From contig CM041465.1 of the NCBI GenBank assembly GCA_023213395.1, positions 39,873,741 through 39,937,740 on the forward strand: 64,000 nt of DNA, given 5' to 3'. Positions 1 through 11,252 of the stretch are shown one piece after another. Position 1 is the stretch's first letter; each line of letters starts with the position of its first letter. The notes under the pieces were generated by a model, which had not been told where the DNA came from, did no database searches, and saw nothing but the letters and a program-made list of their open reading frames with translations. The translations under genes were made by a program, and so were the position numbers. This stretch comes from Cycas panzhihuaensis. Lineage: Eukaryota > Cycadophyta.

Positions 1-365
1 AAGGTGGGGGTTCAAGGATGGGAGCCCCCGAGAAAAAATTTAGGTATCTTATAGGGGTCTTTGTCGGCCTAATGGTTTGTGCCCATTGTATTGTAAAACT
101 GCAAGGCAATATCTTATAATGTTATGTATATATATTCTTATGTAACAACACATGTAATATATGAAGATGATGATATGATCATGGATGAGTCGAGGAGAAG
201 AGTTGGGGTTTATCTCTATAATTCTTTAGTTGTTGCTCAGATTAATAAGGTCTATGCTTAGACCTAAATCTCCTAGCATTCTTTGTTGAGTGCTTGATTT
301 GTTTATGTTATTTGTTCCTTGCATGGTTTAGAGTTTTGTTATCATATTGCTTCTTTGATTATATT
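1..365. other. Unassigned sequence left of truncated copia A
   Basis: No coding match is recognised. The stretch is AT-rich, with a TATA-like run near 127-134 and a small C/G-rich patch near 20-30. It could be the end of another LTR or 3' flank that cuts copia A at about position 366. Comparison with the related copia A' shows that homology stops here, so this is a junction. Its partner end lies outside the window. Confidence 0.3.
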
Positions 366-2225
366 TTCTCTTCAAGATTGATACTTTTCATTCATGGCAT
401 TCCTCCAAGCTGTGTTTTATAACTTCTTGGTATGAGAGGGGCTCTTCATTTAGAGAAAGATGCAGTTCTATTAGTTCTAACTCAATAAAAAGTGATTCTT
501 ACATCTTGGCTCTATAGGCACTTTGAGTGCCAATTTTACCCACCTCATCAGGTCGTATATCCTTATTTAGTTAGTAGGTTTCATGAGAACCTCGAGTTAG
601 GAATGAGGTCTTCATTTCACCAACTACATGGTCTTTGTTTGGATCCTGAAAAGGATCATTTTGCATATTTATTAAGGAGGATATTGATGCATCTGAGGAG
701 CATAGTCCATCTGCCACTACTTTACCTTTGCCAACTCTGTTGTTCTTGATGGTAGTGCATGATGTGCACTCATTGGTTGAGAGTCACAACTACTATCTTT
801 TATGTCTTTATTGTCAGATTCCAATAGTTTAAGTAACTCTTGAGTGTTTCCCCCACTAAATTTTAGAATCTGTATATCATATTGAGTAGCACCATAGTGA
901 CGGTGGTTCGATATTTTGGAGTCCAATTATAATAATTGATCCTTTGTTTCAGTAAACACCATGTCTCTAGTGATGATAATCTTCCATTGTGAAGGTATAA
1001 AGAACTTATACCCTTTCTTGCCTATAGGGTATCCAATAAAGATGCTTTTAACTACCCTAGGTTGTAGTTTATTTCTATCTTCATCCAGTAGATAGGCATA
1101 ACATGTTAAGCCAAATATTTTAAAGTAGTAGGCTGTGGGGGCCTGTCTAGTCTACTTTTTATTAGGAGAAGTTCCTCCTTTAGATGGGCTTATAACATTC
1201 ATGTAATAAACAATTGTCCAAATTGCTTCTGCCCATAAGTAAGTAGGTACATTTTTATAAACCAACGTAGCTTGATCCATATTCATAATGGACTTGTTCA
1301 TGCATTCAACAACTCCATTCTATTGGGGGGTGCTTGTTATTGTAGTGTGATGCTTGATGCTGTTGTCTTGTAGATAGGTTTCAAACTTAGTAGAGGTATA
1401 TTCTCTACCATTATCTATTTGGAGACACTTAATCAGATAACCTGACTCCTTTTCAATGCAATATTTAAAAGCTTTAAAGATACCAAATGCCCCATCTTTC
1501 TTGGTCAGAAAATCCGCCCACACTTTCCTGGTAAAATCATCAATAAAAGATATATAATATAATTTCTACTTCAACGATGAAATGGGCATTGGTCCGCACA
1601 GATTAAAATGTACCAATTGAAGAGGATGACTTGATTTCCACTAACTATCAGCAAAGGGTTATCTATGAGATTTGGCTATGATAGATGCTTCATATTTGAA
1701 AGGCTTGGAGGAGAACTTGGGCAGACCTAGAAGGGTTTAACAAAGATCTCTAAGTTGATTGATATAAACATGGCCCATGCGAGTATGCCAAAGAGCTTCT
1801 AGAGATAATTTAGGGTGTGCTAAAGTGGTATTAAAAGAAAAGTCTTTATCAGCACAAGGGCTTTAAGTACAATTGGCTTCAGAAGATGGGAAGTCATTCA
1901 ACTTAAACAATTTTCTAGTAGGCTTTCTAATCAAAACCACTCAATTTGTTGGAGGGTGAATGACCTGGAGAGTTTGGTCATTTGCAGTCACTCTAAGATC
2001 AAATCTATAAGAGATAAGAGTGGGTAAGGAGGGTAAGTTTTATTTCAAATTAGGAATGTATAGGACATCAAGTAATATAAAGTCTCTTATGCTTGGGAGT
2101 TTCAGGTGTATGTTTCCAATATCTTCGATCGGTTGTTGAGATTTGTCAGCCATGTAAATGACACCAATACATTGGAATCAAAAGTTTGATATGGATCCTG
2201 ATTGCAGGTCATATGATGTGTTGCT
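366..2225 (-). pseudogene. Copia A partial pol: protease remnant, integrase
   Basis: On the minus strand, a protease-like WIMD motif lies near 2220-2240, but the DTG/DSG triad has become D-I-R. The longest open integrase piece is 1320-1523. It holds the second catalytic Asp region (LQIDNGREYTS) and ends just before the conserved TPQQNGV region. The variable linker follows at 717-926. Stops are scattered through the frame. The frame ends at the 366 junction before the RT core, so no YxDD motif is present. Integrase would insert the cDNA into chromosomes; this copy cannot encode a working enzyme. Confidence 0.75.
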
Positions 2226-2239
2226 CTTATATCCATGAT

Positions 2240-3402
2240 CCATAAGGAGGTGTTTGAAGTTATGTTATTTGCAACTCCAAGAGGGATTTACAATGGTGAT
2301 TTAAGGTCATAAGTGGCATAACCACAATGAGCTTAAAAATACCTCTTAGTTTGATTAATGGTTCTTTCCTCAAGTCTTTGAATATGTGCTTGAGAAAAAC
2401 CTGTGCCACCAAACTATTATTCATATGTTTCATCAACATTATATGCCTTGTATTTCTATTGAAACTTAGGCAACTTGTATGCAAGTATACGACAATCCTT
2501 TATAAGGTGTCCTTTCCTATTACTCCTTTAACACATGATAATCTAATTTCCAGTTCCTAAAGTACTAGTTTGGCTTGACTATCTTGCATTAAAAGGTGGA
2601 ATTTGGGCTTGAGCCTGTCTAGCCTTCTATTGTTGAGGGTTTTGCTAACCTTATGGCTGATTGCCTCTGCCTCATCCTCTACCCCTTACTTAGTTATTTC
2701 TTCTACCATGAGAGGGGCCTTGATTCTTTGAGAAGCATACTTCTTCTTCGATATCAAAAGCTACATCTAGAAGAGGATCTGAAGTTATAAAATTAGTATC
2801 AAAGGTCTTATCAAATTCTATAAACTTCTATATAAGAGTTTTGAAGTTAAGTGTCTTCAATGTTCCACTTAATTAAAGACTCCCATGCAAATTCATATAA
2901 TTAGGTATATGTAGACAGGACTATATGAGAAAAATCCATGTAATACATTGGGTCTTAAAATTTTTGTCTATTGTTTATTTGATTAGTTAAAAGAGGTTGA
3001 TTGTTTCATGTGCATATCCCTTTTGCATCTTCATCTTGTTTATCTTTAAGACTAGACAAATAAATTAAAGGTCAGACTTTGCATCAAATTTTTTTTAAGA
3101 ATTTCAAGGACTTTTTAGGTTGTATTGTACAAGAAGTGATCAGTCACCAATAGAATACCTACATGAATCTTCTCATCATCAATCTCCCATTGTAATTTAG
3201 CTATAGGATCTGTTGGAGCTACAGGTGGCATTCCTCCAGAGGTAGGTGCCATTGTTGTTACAGGAATAATAGGTGTAAGTTACAGATGGGCAGTCTAAAG
3301 GCCTTCATACTCGATAGAATTCTTGATTCCAATATACCATAAATCCCAACTGTCTTTCCCTTTTAAGATGCAGTTTGTATTTTGCTTAAATTGAGAAGAT
3401 AT
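2240..3402 (-). pseudogene. Copia A gag (broken)
   Basis: Capsid-like Gag of the copia element. The N-terminal stretch is recognisable by the motif LKGKDSWDLWY near 3330-3370, shared with element A' at about 56815. The start codon used by A' corresponds here to ATA (complement at 3400-3402), so the likely start is lost. The zinc knuckle near 2500-2540 keeps its first and last Cys and its His, but a TAA follows the first Cys and the second Cys is Ser. Gag would form the virus-like particle and bind element RNA. Several further stops make it a pseudogene. Confidence 0.7.
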
Positions 3403-5401
3403 GGTAAGGATGAAAAAGTAAAAGAGATAGTGAAGAAATACTAAATGAAAAAACCATTGACACATATGGCCGATACACCTGATGTAATAGGGAGAAATAT
3501 GATTAAGTAGCAAGCAATGATAATAGGCCACCAACACTTATGGAAAATACTTCTAATACAGTAGGGTTTGATGATGTGTATAAATGGCAATATAAGGATC
3601 ACAAAGATAAATAATTTATCATGTGATCATAAAATCAAGATTATTTCCATGTAAAAGTTGGCATATAGGTGCTCGCAACTAAAAAACCAAGTCTAATGTA
3701 GAATATGTGATCAAACCCAAACCTCTATCTCAAGTCCAAAGTAGTTGAGATGTCGATACCTAAGGGGGCTTCTAGTATACGTATTAGGGCCTTCACCTGT
3801 GATACCTGCACCTGCGCTTGGTGATGAAATCTAAGTCACAACAATGTCTAGGTCCTCCTAGTCTTTGCCTAGTTCACCAGTGAGCAACTATATACCTCCT
3901 CTGAAGAGTTAAAAAGAGTGTTATCCTGAGTTTTTAATTTTTTCTCGTGGTTATTAGGATTATTCCTAATTAGAGGTTGTAAGTATGGCTAACTTGTCCC
4001 TCCACCATTATTCTGATTAAGACTAGACCTAGTATAAAACTCATACCTCCCTTATGGGCAAAACTTTGGCCAACCATAGTGTATTTCAACTAAGGCAAGT
4101 ATGCACACAAGTTAAGAACTAACGGTATAAGTCACACATATGAGATTCCTTTAAATAAATAATGCAAATTATTTCTAAATAACTTGAACTAAAAACTAAA
4201 ATAGAAAGATGCTAAATATGTTTGCTTATCTTCCGTGCTTGTTTTTTTGTTGTTGCTACTTTATGTGTTACTTTATACTATGTGTGGAAATAGAAAGAAC
4301 ATGTTAGATTTAGTAGGGGAACCAGAGGTTGCTTCTGATCTAAAGTTTCCTTTGTTTTAGTACAATATTTTCAAATATATTTTTTAGAAATTTTAATATA
4401 AAAGTCATAAAGGGAAAAAAATCATATCAATTTGTTGCTAAAATGTTAATTTTTAAAAATCTAAATGCATGTTATTTTATCTTATTTTGTGATTTTTGTT
4501 CTCATAAAATTTATAAATAATAATAAATATGTAAAGTTTTTTAAAAATTATAAATACGAAGGCCTAAATGATGGGATTTGAATGTATGATAGAAGAAAAA
4601 AGTCTTTAAAATGTCGTTTCAAATAAGATGGTGAAGTCAAATTTCTAAAAAGGCATAAAAAATATTTTGTCTAAAAAAAACACAAAAGCAGAAACTTGTC
4701 AGATTCACTATCTTATAATCCAAATTTTAATATATAAAAAGATTCATCTTAATAGTACATCAACTTTTCTTTCTGTATCATCTCCAAAAATGGACAAAAC
4801 ACTATTCTAAAATCCCTCACAACATTTTTTGTGGGGTTGAGTAAGTAGATTCAGCATCCGTCAGAAAATTGTAAAGATCTGATTAACTAGTGGATGAAAT
4901 TTGTCTCAAAATACTCCAAAGACATAAATCTATTAGATCTCTAAAAACCAAAATTAGATTTTTAGCTCATATTTAAAGTATTTTATTAAGAAAACTATTG
5001 TAGGTCACTCATCCACAAATTTTGACCTTTTGTTTTAGTTAAAATTAGTTGTTGCAGGTTGAATCCGAAGATGTTCTAAAAGAAAAAAATGATCCTCTTG
5101 GCAAGGTGACCTTACATGTCAAATTTTATAAAAATTTAAGATAATCAATTTTTTAAAATAAAATTGTAGGCATTTAATGCTTCTAAGGCTGTTTCAGCAA
5201 ACGAGCGGTTTCAAAAATCTATCTTTTTCACCTTTGATATTTTGCACACATAGAAAATGGAATAACATACAAAATAATATAATTTTAAACTCTCTAATAT
5301 AAAAGAAAGTTTTCAAATATGCTCTCAACATCACATGAATTTTGAGTGATAGGCATTAATGGCTTCGTGCAAGTCTAGTGGAGAAATGTGGCCAATAATG
5401 G
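3403..5401 (-). other. Copia A untranslated leader
   Basis: About 2 kb between primer site and gag, matching the leader of element A' (54740-56767) in reverse complement. It has no long frame. Its length is large for copia leaders and is conserved between both copies, so it belongs to the family and is not a local insertion. Confidence 0.65.
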
Positions 5402-5412
5402 TTCTGATACCA
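5402..5412 (-). other. Copia A primer binding site
   Basis: The plus strand reads TTCTGATACCA, the reverse complement of TGGTATCAGAA. This is one base from the initiator-Met tRNA complement TGGTATCAGAG used by plant copia elements. It lies nine bases inside the LTR edge, and the corresponding gap in element A' is also nine bases. Confidence 0.8.
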
Positions 5413-5421
5413 ATTGTTGGG

Positions 5422-5725
5422 TGAAGGATCTAGTTGTCACACTCCACTACACTAAAGCAATGGCATGTAATAAGAGCAAAATAAAGAGAACAAGATTAAG
5501 AGCAAAAATGAGAAAGGAGAATTATAACTCTCTCTTTCATATTCAGCCTTATATAATAGAGGATGTACATTAAGGTTTCCAAAGGAGTTTCCCAGTTAAT
5601 AACATGATCTTGAAATTAAATTTAAATGTAAATAAAACTACATTTAACTATGTGACTGTGACTTAGCTAATCTAAAGTCACTTTATATAATTAATCTAAT
5701 GACCTTGATGCATTAACATCCATCA
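5422..5725 (-). repeat. Copia A 5' LTR
   Basis: A 304-bp LTR, bounded on the plus strand by TGAAGGATC and CATCCATCA, so it begins TG and ends CA in either sense. It matches the 294-bp 5' LTR of A' (54426-54719) in reverse complement. A TATATAA-type box lies about two-thirds of the way along the A' copy. Confidence 0.88.
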
Positions 5726-6100
5726 CCCTTTTTGTTCCTTGAGAACCATTTTTATTCTATGATACATCAAGAATTATTCCTTGATAGTTAAATTTATGAC
5801 TTGCAACCATTCTAATAATTCTTATAGTTATTCCAATTATTCTAGGCTTGGATTTACACTGTTTTCAACATTAAATTTTGTCAATCTACTACTATAGTTG
5901 TCCCCAAACCATCCTTAACCATTCTAAGTACCCATAGTATTAGATTTCATGCATACATTAATAAATATTTTACATCATTGAATTATTAAGTATTAGTTAA
6001 TTGAGAGATAATGTGTATATCTATTTGTAAGTTTCTCTTATGTCTTCTCTTTCATTTTTCTTTAATATGGATTTGTTCATGCTTTGGTAATTGATAGTTT
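5726..6100. other. Unassigned AT-rich flank between copia A and B
   Basis: 375 bp without a recognisable gene or repeat. It is the pre-insertion sequence into which element B landed, and it continues at 11253. Confidence 0.4.
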
Positions 6101-6105
6101 TGATC

Positions 6106-6318
6106 TTTTAATTTCATCAGATGGAAAAGTGATGTGAAGATAACTTGTATTGCAATGAGATAATGTCTCCTTAAATATATATGATTCAATATAATCGTTA
6201 TAATTTGATTTGTAATTGACTCTCTAGAGCATGACATGTGGCAGATAGAAAGGAGTTACCAAAAAGGATTTATAACATTACCCTTTTAATAAATAGGATA
6301 TAACATTATACTCTAACA
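6106..6318 (-). repeat. Copia B 3' LTR
   Basis: 213 bp, ending CTCTAACA at 6318. Its left terminal TG has decayed to TT, which alignment to the other LTR and the TSD at 6101-6105 makes clear. The purine tract, AAGAGAGGG in the minus sense, lies directly beside it at 6319-6327. Confidence 0.88.
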
Positions 6319-6339
6319 CCCTCTCTTAATATTATATCC

Positions 6340-9300
6340 TCTTTCAAACTTATCTTAATTCTAAGAATTGGAAACCTATCTTTTCCAAGAGGCTTTGTTA
6401 ATATATCTACAACTTGTTCTGATGTAAGACATGATATTGAATTAATTTCTTTGTTCTAAAATTTTTCCCTTATGAAATGATGATGTACTTCTATGTGTTT
6501 TGTTCTTACATGAAAAACTGGGTACTTGGTCAGCTTGATTACAGTCTGATTGTCACAATTCATAATTATTGTTGTATATAGTTGTTGATCCAGATCTACT
6601 AGAAGTTGTCTTAGCTATATTACGTTGTTTATGGCATTCACTATAGATTTGTATTCAGCCTTTGTTGAAGATAGTGCAATGGTATTTTATCTTTTACTAC
6701 TCTAAGAGATTGTTGTTGACTCAAGATAGAAGCAATAACCACTTGTGGATTTTCTCTACTCTTTATCTCCTACCTAGTCAAAGTTAAAGAATCTTAACAA
6801 CTTTGTTGAATTCTTTCTAGGATAGATCAATTTTAAATCAATTGTTCTTTTCAAATACCTTAATATTCTTTTGGCAACTTTCAAGTGTTTAAATTTGGAT
6901 TCTTGCATGTATCTCAAAATCAAACCTACTGAATATGATATGTCTAGTCTAGTTGTTATGAGATAGATTAGACTCCCAATTAATTACCTGTATAGAGTTA
7001 CATTGGTTAAGGGTTCTTTCTCATCTATGACCAGATTGCAGTTTACCTCCATAGGTGTTGCACATGGATTGTAATTTTCCACCTAAAATTTAACTCATAA
7101 GTCTTTAATGTATTTGCTTTGGGATAGAGTGACCGAGTCCTGTGGTTGACTAACTTCAAATCTTAGATAATAGCTTATAAGGCCCAATTCTATCATTTTA
7201 AATTCTCCTTCTAGTTATTTCTTCAAGTTTTTGATTGAGTCACTATCGCTCTCTATGAGTATCATATCATCTACATAAACTGCAACTATGTTGATTAGTG
7301 CATTTTTTCTCTTTACGTATAGGCTTAAATCAGAGTTAGAGCGTTTGAAGCCATTTTGGTACATGTGTTTTTCTAATTTGGCATACCAAGCCCAAGGGGC
7401 TTGTTTTAAGTCATACAATGCCTTCTTTAATTTACAAACCTTGTATTCCTATCCTTCTTTAATGTAACCTTCTAGTTGAGCCATGTAGACTTCCTCTTCT
7501 AGCTCTCCATTTAGGAAAGCACTTTTAACATCTAGATGAAATATTTTCTAGTTTTGTTAAGCAACCAAGGTAATAATTGTTCTCACTATATTTAATTTAG
7601 CTATAGGAGAAAAGGTTTCTTTAAAATCTACTCCAGCTATCTATGTATAGCCTTTAGTAACAAGTTTGGTCTTGTACTTTTTGATTTTTTCATCTCCCCC
7701 TTCTTTGACTTTATAAACCCATTTACAGTTAACCACAGGTTTATTGAGTGATAGTTCAACTAATTCCCATGTCTAATTTTTGGCAATTGATTACATTTTT
7801 TAATCCATTGCTATTCTTTATTTTGGATAATCTTTTACTTCTTGAAATGACTAAGGCTCAACATTGTTGTATAATTCCCATGGTCTTTGACTTCTGGTTC
7901 TGTGTATGAACAAATTTCATTTTCCTTCTTCATTGTTTTGATGTACCATCTTGGTACTTTCTTTCCCTCTCTTGATTCTTCTTCAATGGCTAATTTTTCT
8001 GATGGATGTTCCTCTTGTATTAAATCTTCATGTAATACTGGTGAAGATTCTAATGCTTGAGAGATTTCTTCTAATGTAAGTTCTGAGGTTTCTTCCATGA
8101 TGACTTCTTGAGGTTTTGCTTTTGATCCTTCTTTAATTTATTTAAATTAGGATCTATTATCCTAATCTTCTTCTCTATTAAACACATATGTACTTACATA
8201 GATTATATTAATTTTTGGATCTATGCATTTATAAGCCTTTGAATTCTTATTGTATCTTATCATGATACATTCTATACTCTTAGCATCGAGTTTTAATCTT
8301 CTTTTATCAAGAACATGAATAAATGTTTGACACCCAAATAATTTTAGAATACTTATATCAAACTTCTTACCTATCCAAGATTCCTCCGGTGTGATTTGTT
8401 TCAGTGCTTTTGCAGGACTTCGATTTATCAAATAATAAGTGGTGTTGGCAACTTCTGCCTAGTAATTTTTTCAAACTTGTTTTTCAAAAACCATGCTATG
8501 AGCCATTTCCATGATATGCCTATTTTTTCTTTTAGCAACCCCATTAGATTAAGGGGTGTAGAGAGTTATGAATTGTCTATGTATCCCATTTATTTTACAA
8601 AAATTTAGGAAGTCTTTTGATATGTATTCTCTACCACCATCATATCTAATGCACTTTATTCTGACTCTGCTTCTACTTTGAATTCCTTGAAGATTTCAAA
8701 AATTTCAGATTTATTATGGAGGAAGTACACCCATACCTTTTAAGTAAAGTCATCAATGAAAGTTAAAAAATATCTACATTTATTCATTGAAAGTGGAGTG
8801 AGAGGGACACACAAATTAGTGTGAATCAGTTTTAATTTATTCTAGGCATGCCAATTGCTTTCCTTTAATGGAAGTCGATGTTGCTTCTTAAACTAGTAAT
8901 CCTTGCAAATAAAATTTTCAAACATGATGGAAGGTAGACCAATTACCATGCCAGATTTCTCTAACAACTTTAATGTATCTATAGGGAAATGCTCATGCTT
9001 CAAATGCCAAACTTTATTATTAGAATTTATAGTAGTACATGCTTTTATACCTAATTTAGGGATCACAGGATTTGATAGCAATTTATATAGATCATTACAT
9101 CTTGTGCTGTTGGTTATTACATTACCATCATTTTTTATATCCATTGTATAACAATATCCCTCTTCATCAAATATAGTTCTTATCCCCTTTTTGGTAAGCT
9201 ATGATACTGACAAAAGATTTATTTTTAGACCCGGTACAAGTAATACATTCTCTATTTTCTTTACATTACCCTATAAATTGATAGCTATGTTATCTACTCT

Positions 9301-9480
9301 CTTTATATCCAATGGGTACTTATCTCCTAATTCAACAGATTTATCAGTGTTATATGGTTTTAGTAACTCAAACCAGTCTTCTTAATTCATCATGTGATGG
9401 GAGGCATCTGAGTCAATATACCAAACATCTTGGTCTTGTAGGCCTATAGAAAGAGTACTGATGAATGCTATTTCTTCCTC
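6340..9480 (-). pseudogene. Copia B pol: protease, integrase, RT, RNase H (broken)
   Basis: In order on the minus strand: protease near 9390-9430 with WYIDSDAS (DSG changed to DSD); pre-integrase zinc region 8893-9144 with WHLKHEHF; integrase with NGVAKRKNR near 8545-8570, where the usual catalytic Glu is Lys; integrase C-terminal part 8162-8431; acidic linker 7835-8098; RT with YDLKQAPWAWY and intact YVDDMIL inside 7215-7418; RNase H remnants to about 6340. The RT motif survives, but many in-frame stops separate the pieces. Polyprotein order is typical copia. Confidence 0.8.
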
Positions 9481-9499
9481 CTCTTCCTCTTTCTACTCC

Positions 9500-10373
9500 T
9501 TGCTATTACTTTTAATCAGGTGTTTCTCTCTTTGAATGTCTACTCTTCTTTATGGACATTGATAGCGATAATGACCTAGTTGTCCATAATGATAACAAAG
9601 GTCAAAGGTCCTATATATACTTGAAAGATGTCATGGCTTACTACAATTGCAACAGATTCTTATATCTCTTGAGTGACCACGTCCTCTGTTATCCTACCAT
9701 CTACCACGAGCAGGACTTTTAGCATCCAAAATATGTCCTCTTCTATGTGATTAACTCTTTCCTTCCTTTAGGACCCAGGTTTAATCTAGATACGAAGGCA
9801 TCTTTAATCTCTATTGTGTCTTCATAGCACTTATTCATTTACTCCTATCTTAGTAATAGACTAGTTAATGCATCAAGAGACATTTTATCAATCTAGTTAT
9901 TACTTGTTCTGGTGTTGATGGTTATATTAAAAGATTTTGGTAGCTTACTTGTTACCATCTCTAGTAGTTGTTGCTATGAAATAGTATCACATGTCCTTAA
10001 GAGACCATTTCTTACATAAACAACTTTGTGAATAAATACAAATTAAATAGCTCCTCCTTAAGGGATATTATTCTAGCCTTGTTCTTTTGACTATATAGAT
10101 TTTTGAAACAAGTCCATATTGCATACAAAAAATTTTTCACATACACAAGGAGAGGATCTGAGATTAAAAATTTGAGAACAATTACACGTATATTATCTCT
10201 TTCTATCTAGCTGGCTAGATCGACACTTGTAGCAATAGGCCAGGCTTTGGTTCCATTTGCAATATTCCATGTTTTTTAGCTCTCAGAAGGGTTTCTATCT
10301 TAATTTTCTAAATGTGGTAGTTTGAATCTATGAATTTGTCTTGATTAGACAAAGCTAAGATTGTGGAGGCCAT
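9500..10373 (-). pseudogene. Copia B gag (broken)
   Basis: The start is set at the minus-strand ATG at 10371-10373, whose product begins MASTILALSNQDKF, a usual copia Gag opening. A zinc knuckle near 9550-9595 reads CYHYGQLGHYRYQC: spacing CX2CX4HX4C is kept but the second Cys is Tyr, a G-to-A change. Stops and probable frameshifts occur between start and knuckle. The product would be the particle coat and RNA-binding protein. Confidence 0.65.
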
Positions 10374-11020
10374 CCTTAAAATAGAAAATGAGTGTGGGTG
10401 GTTGTACAAAACCCTAACTATACAGATCAGTATGATATATACCACAAAAGAAAGATAATTTCATGTTCATTATAGATGTGTAACCACTTTGTCAAAATAA
10501 TCTACAAAATGTGAGAAATTTAACCCAAAAACTAGAGAAGAGTGACTAGGGTTTTAAAGAAAAAACCTTTGATTTTAATGAAATCTTCCACCAAATGTCA
10601 CAAATGTGTCTCAATCTCTTTGATTTAATGATACTCAAATTATGTAATTGGATTTATTCAAGAAAATCAAAGATTAAAAGAAAAAAATAGAGAAAGGGCC
10701 CTTAAACCCATGTAGATAAAAAAGGAGCAAAACCATCATCAAAATGAGCCCAAATCACTTTGTGTCTAAAGAAAGAAATGATGTATGTACTGAGACAAAC
10801 CTACTGGTCAATTTTCATTTAAAATTGAACACTTCAAAAAAGTCACATCTGTACAGGTCTGTACAAGACTATATAACTTCATATTGCAAAAACTTTTATA
10901 GTCTTCAATCTTTTCAATTTTGTCCTTTACCTTCCTTGAGTTCTAGAATGATTTGATTTGATATTGCCTAGAATACTTCTCGCAACTGTAACTTCCTTAT
11001 TAGGCAGACAAACTAACCTG

Positions 11021-11031
11021 CGCTAATACCA
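11021..11031 (-). other. Copia B primer binding site
   Basis: Minus-sense TGGTATTAGCG, a decayed form of the initiator-Met tRNA complement TGGTATCAGAG. It directly abuts the 5' LTR. Confidence 0.8.
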
Positions 11032-11247
11032 TGTTAATTTCACCAAACAAAAAAGTGATGTAAAGATAACATGTATGGTAGTGAGATAATGTCTTCTTAA
11101 ATACATATGATTTAATATAATCATTACAATTTGATTTGTAACTAACTCTCTAGAGCATGACATGTGGTAGACAGAAAGAGGGAGTTATAAAGAAGGGTTT
11201 ATAATATTACCCTTTTAATAACTAGGATATAGCATTATATTCTAACA
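11032..11247 (-). repeat. Copia B 5' LTR
   Basis: 216 bp, bounded on the plus strand by TGTTAATTTC and TTCTAACA. It aligns along its whole length with 6106-6318, with scattered substitutions. The primer site abuts it at 11031. Confidence 0.9.
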
Positions 11248-11252
11248 TGATC

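Larger units (their letters stand above)
366..5725 (-). mobile_element. Ty1/copia element A, truncated before reverse transcriptase
   Basis: In its own sense (right to left) this holds a 5' LTR (5422-5725), an initiator-Met-type primer site, a leader of about 2 kb, gag, protease remnant and integrase, then stops at about 366. It is the same family as the plus-strand element at 54426-62835: the LTR, leader, gag, protease and integrase of the two can be aligned by eye. The RT, RNase H and 3' LTR seen in the relative are missing, because the sequence left of 366 is unrelated. No internal insertion was seen, so it supplies empty sites for the TRIM (near 3152-3157) and the solo LTR (near 550-554) carried by its relative. 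The flank beyond the 5' LTR begins CCCTT; no second TSD copy can be checked. Confidence 0.85.
6106..11247 (-). mobile_element. Complete Ty1/copia element B with 5-bp TSD
   Basis: A 5142-bp element. Flanking TGATC occurs at 6101-6105 and at 11248-11252, a perfect 5-bp target duplication. In its own sense: 5' LTR 11032-11247, PBS 11021-11031 directly abutting the LTR, gag from about 10373, protease, integrase, RT, RNase H, purine tract near 6319-6327, 3' LTR 6106-6318. The order protease-integrase-RT-RNase H is diagnostic of Ty1/copia. All frames are broken by stops, so it is non-autonomous. It is smaller than copia I and A', with short LTRs of about 215 bp. Confidence 0.93.
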
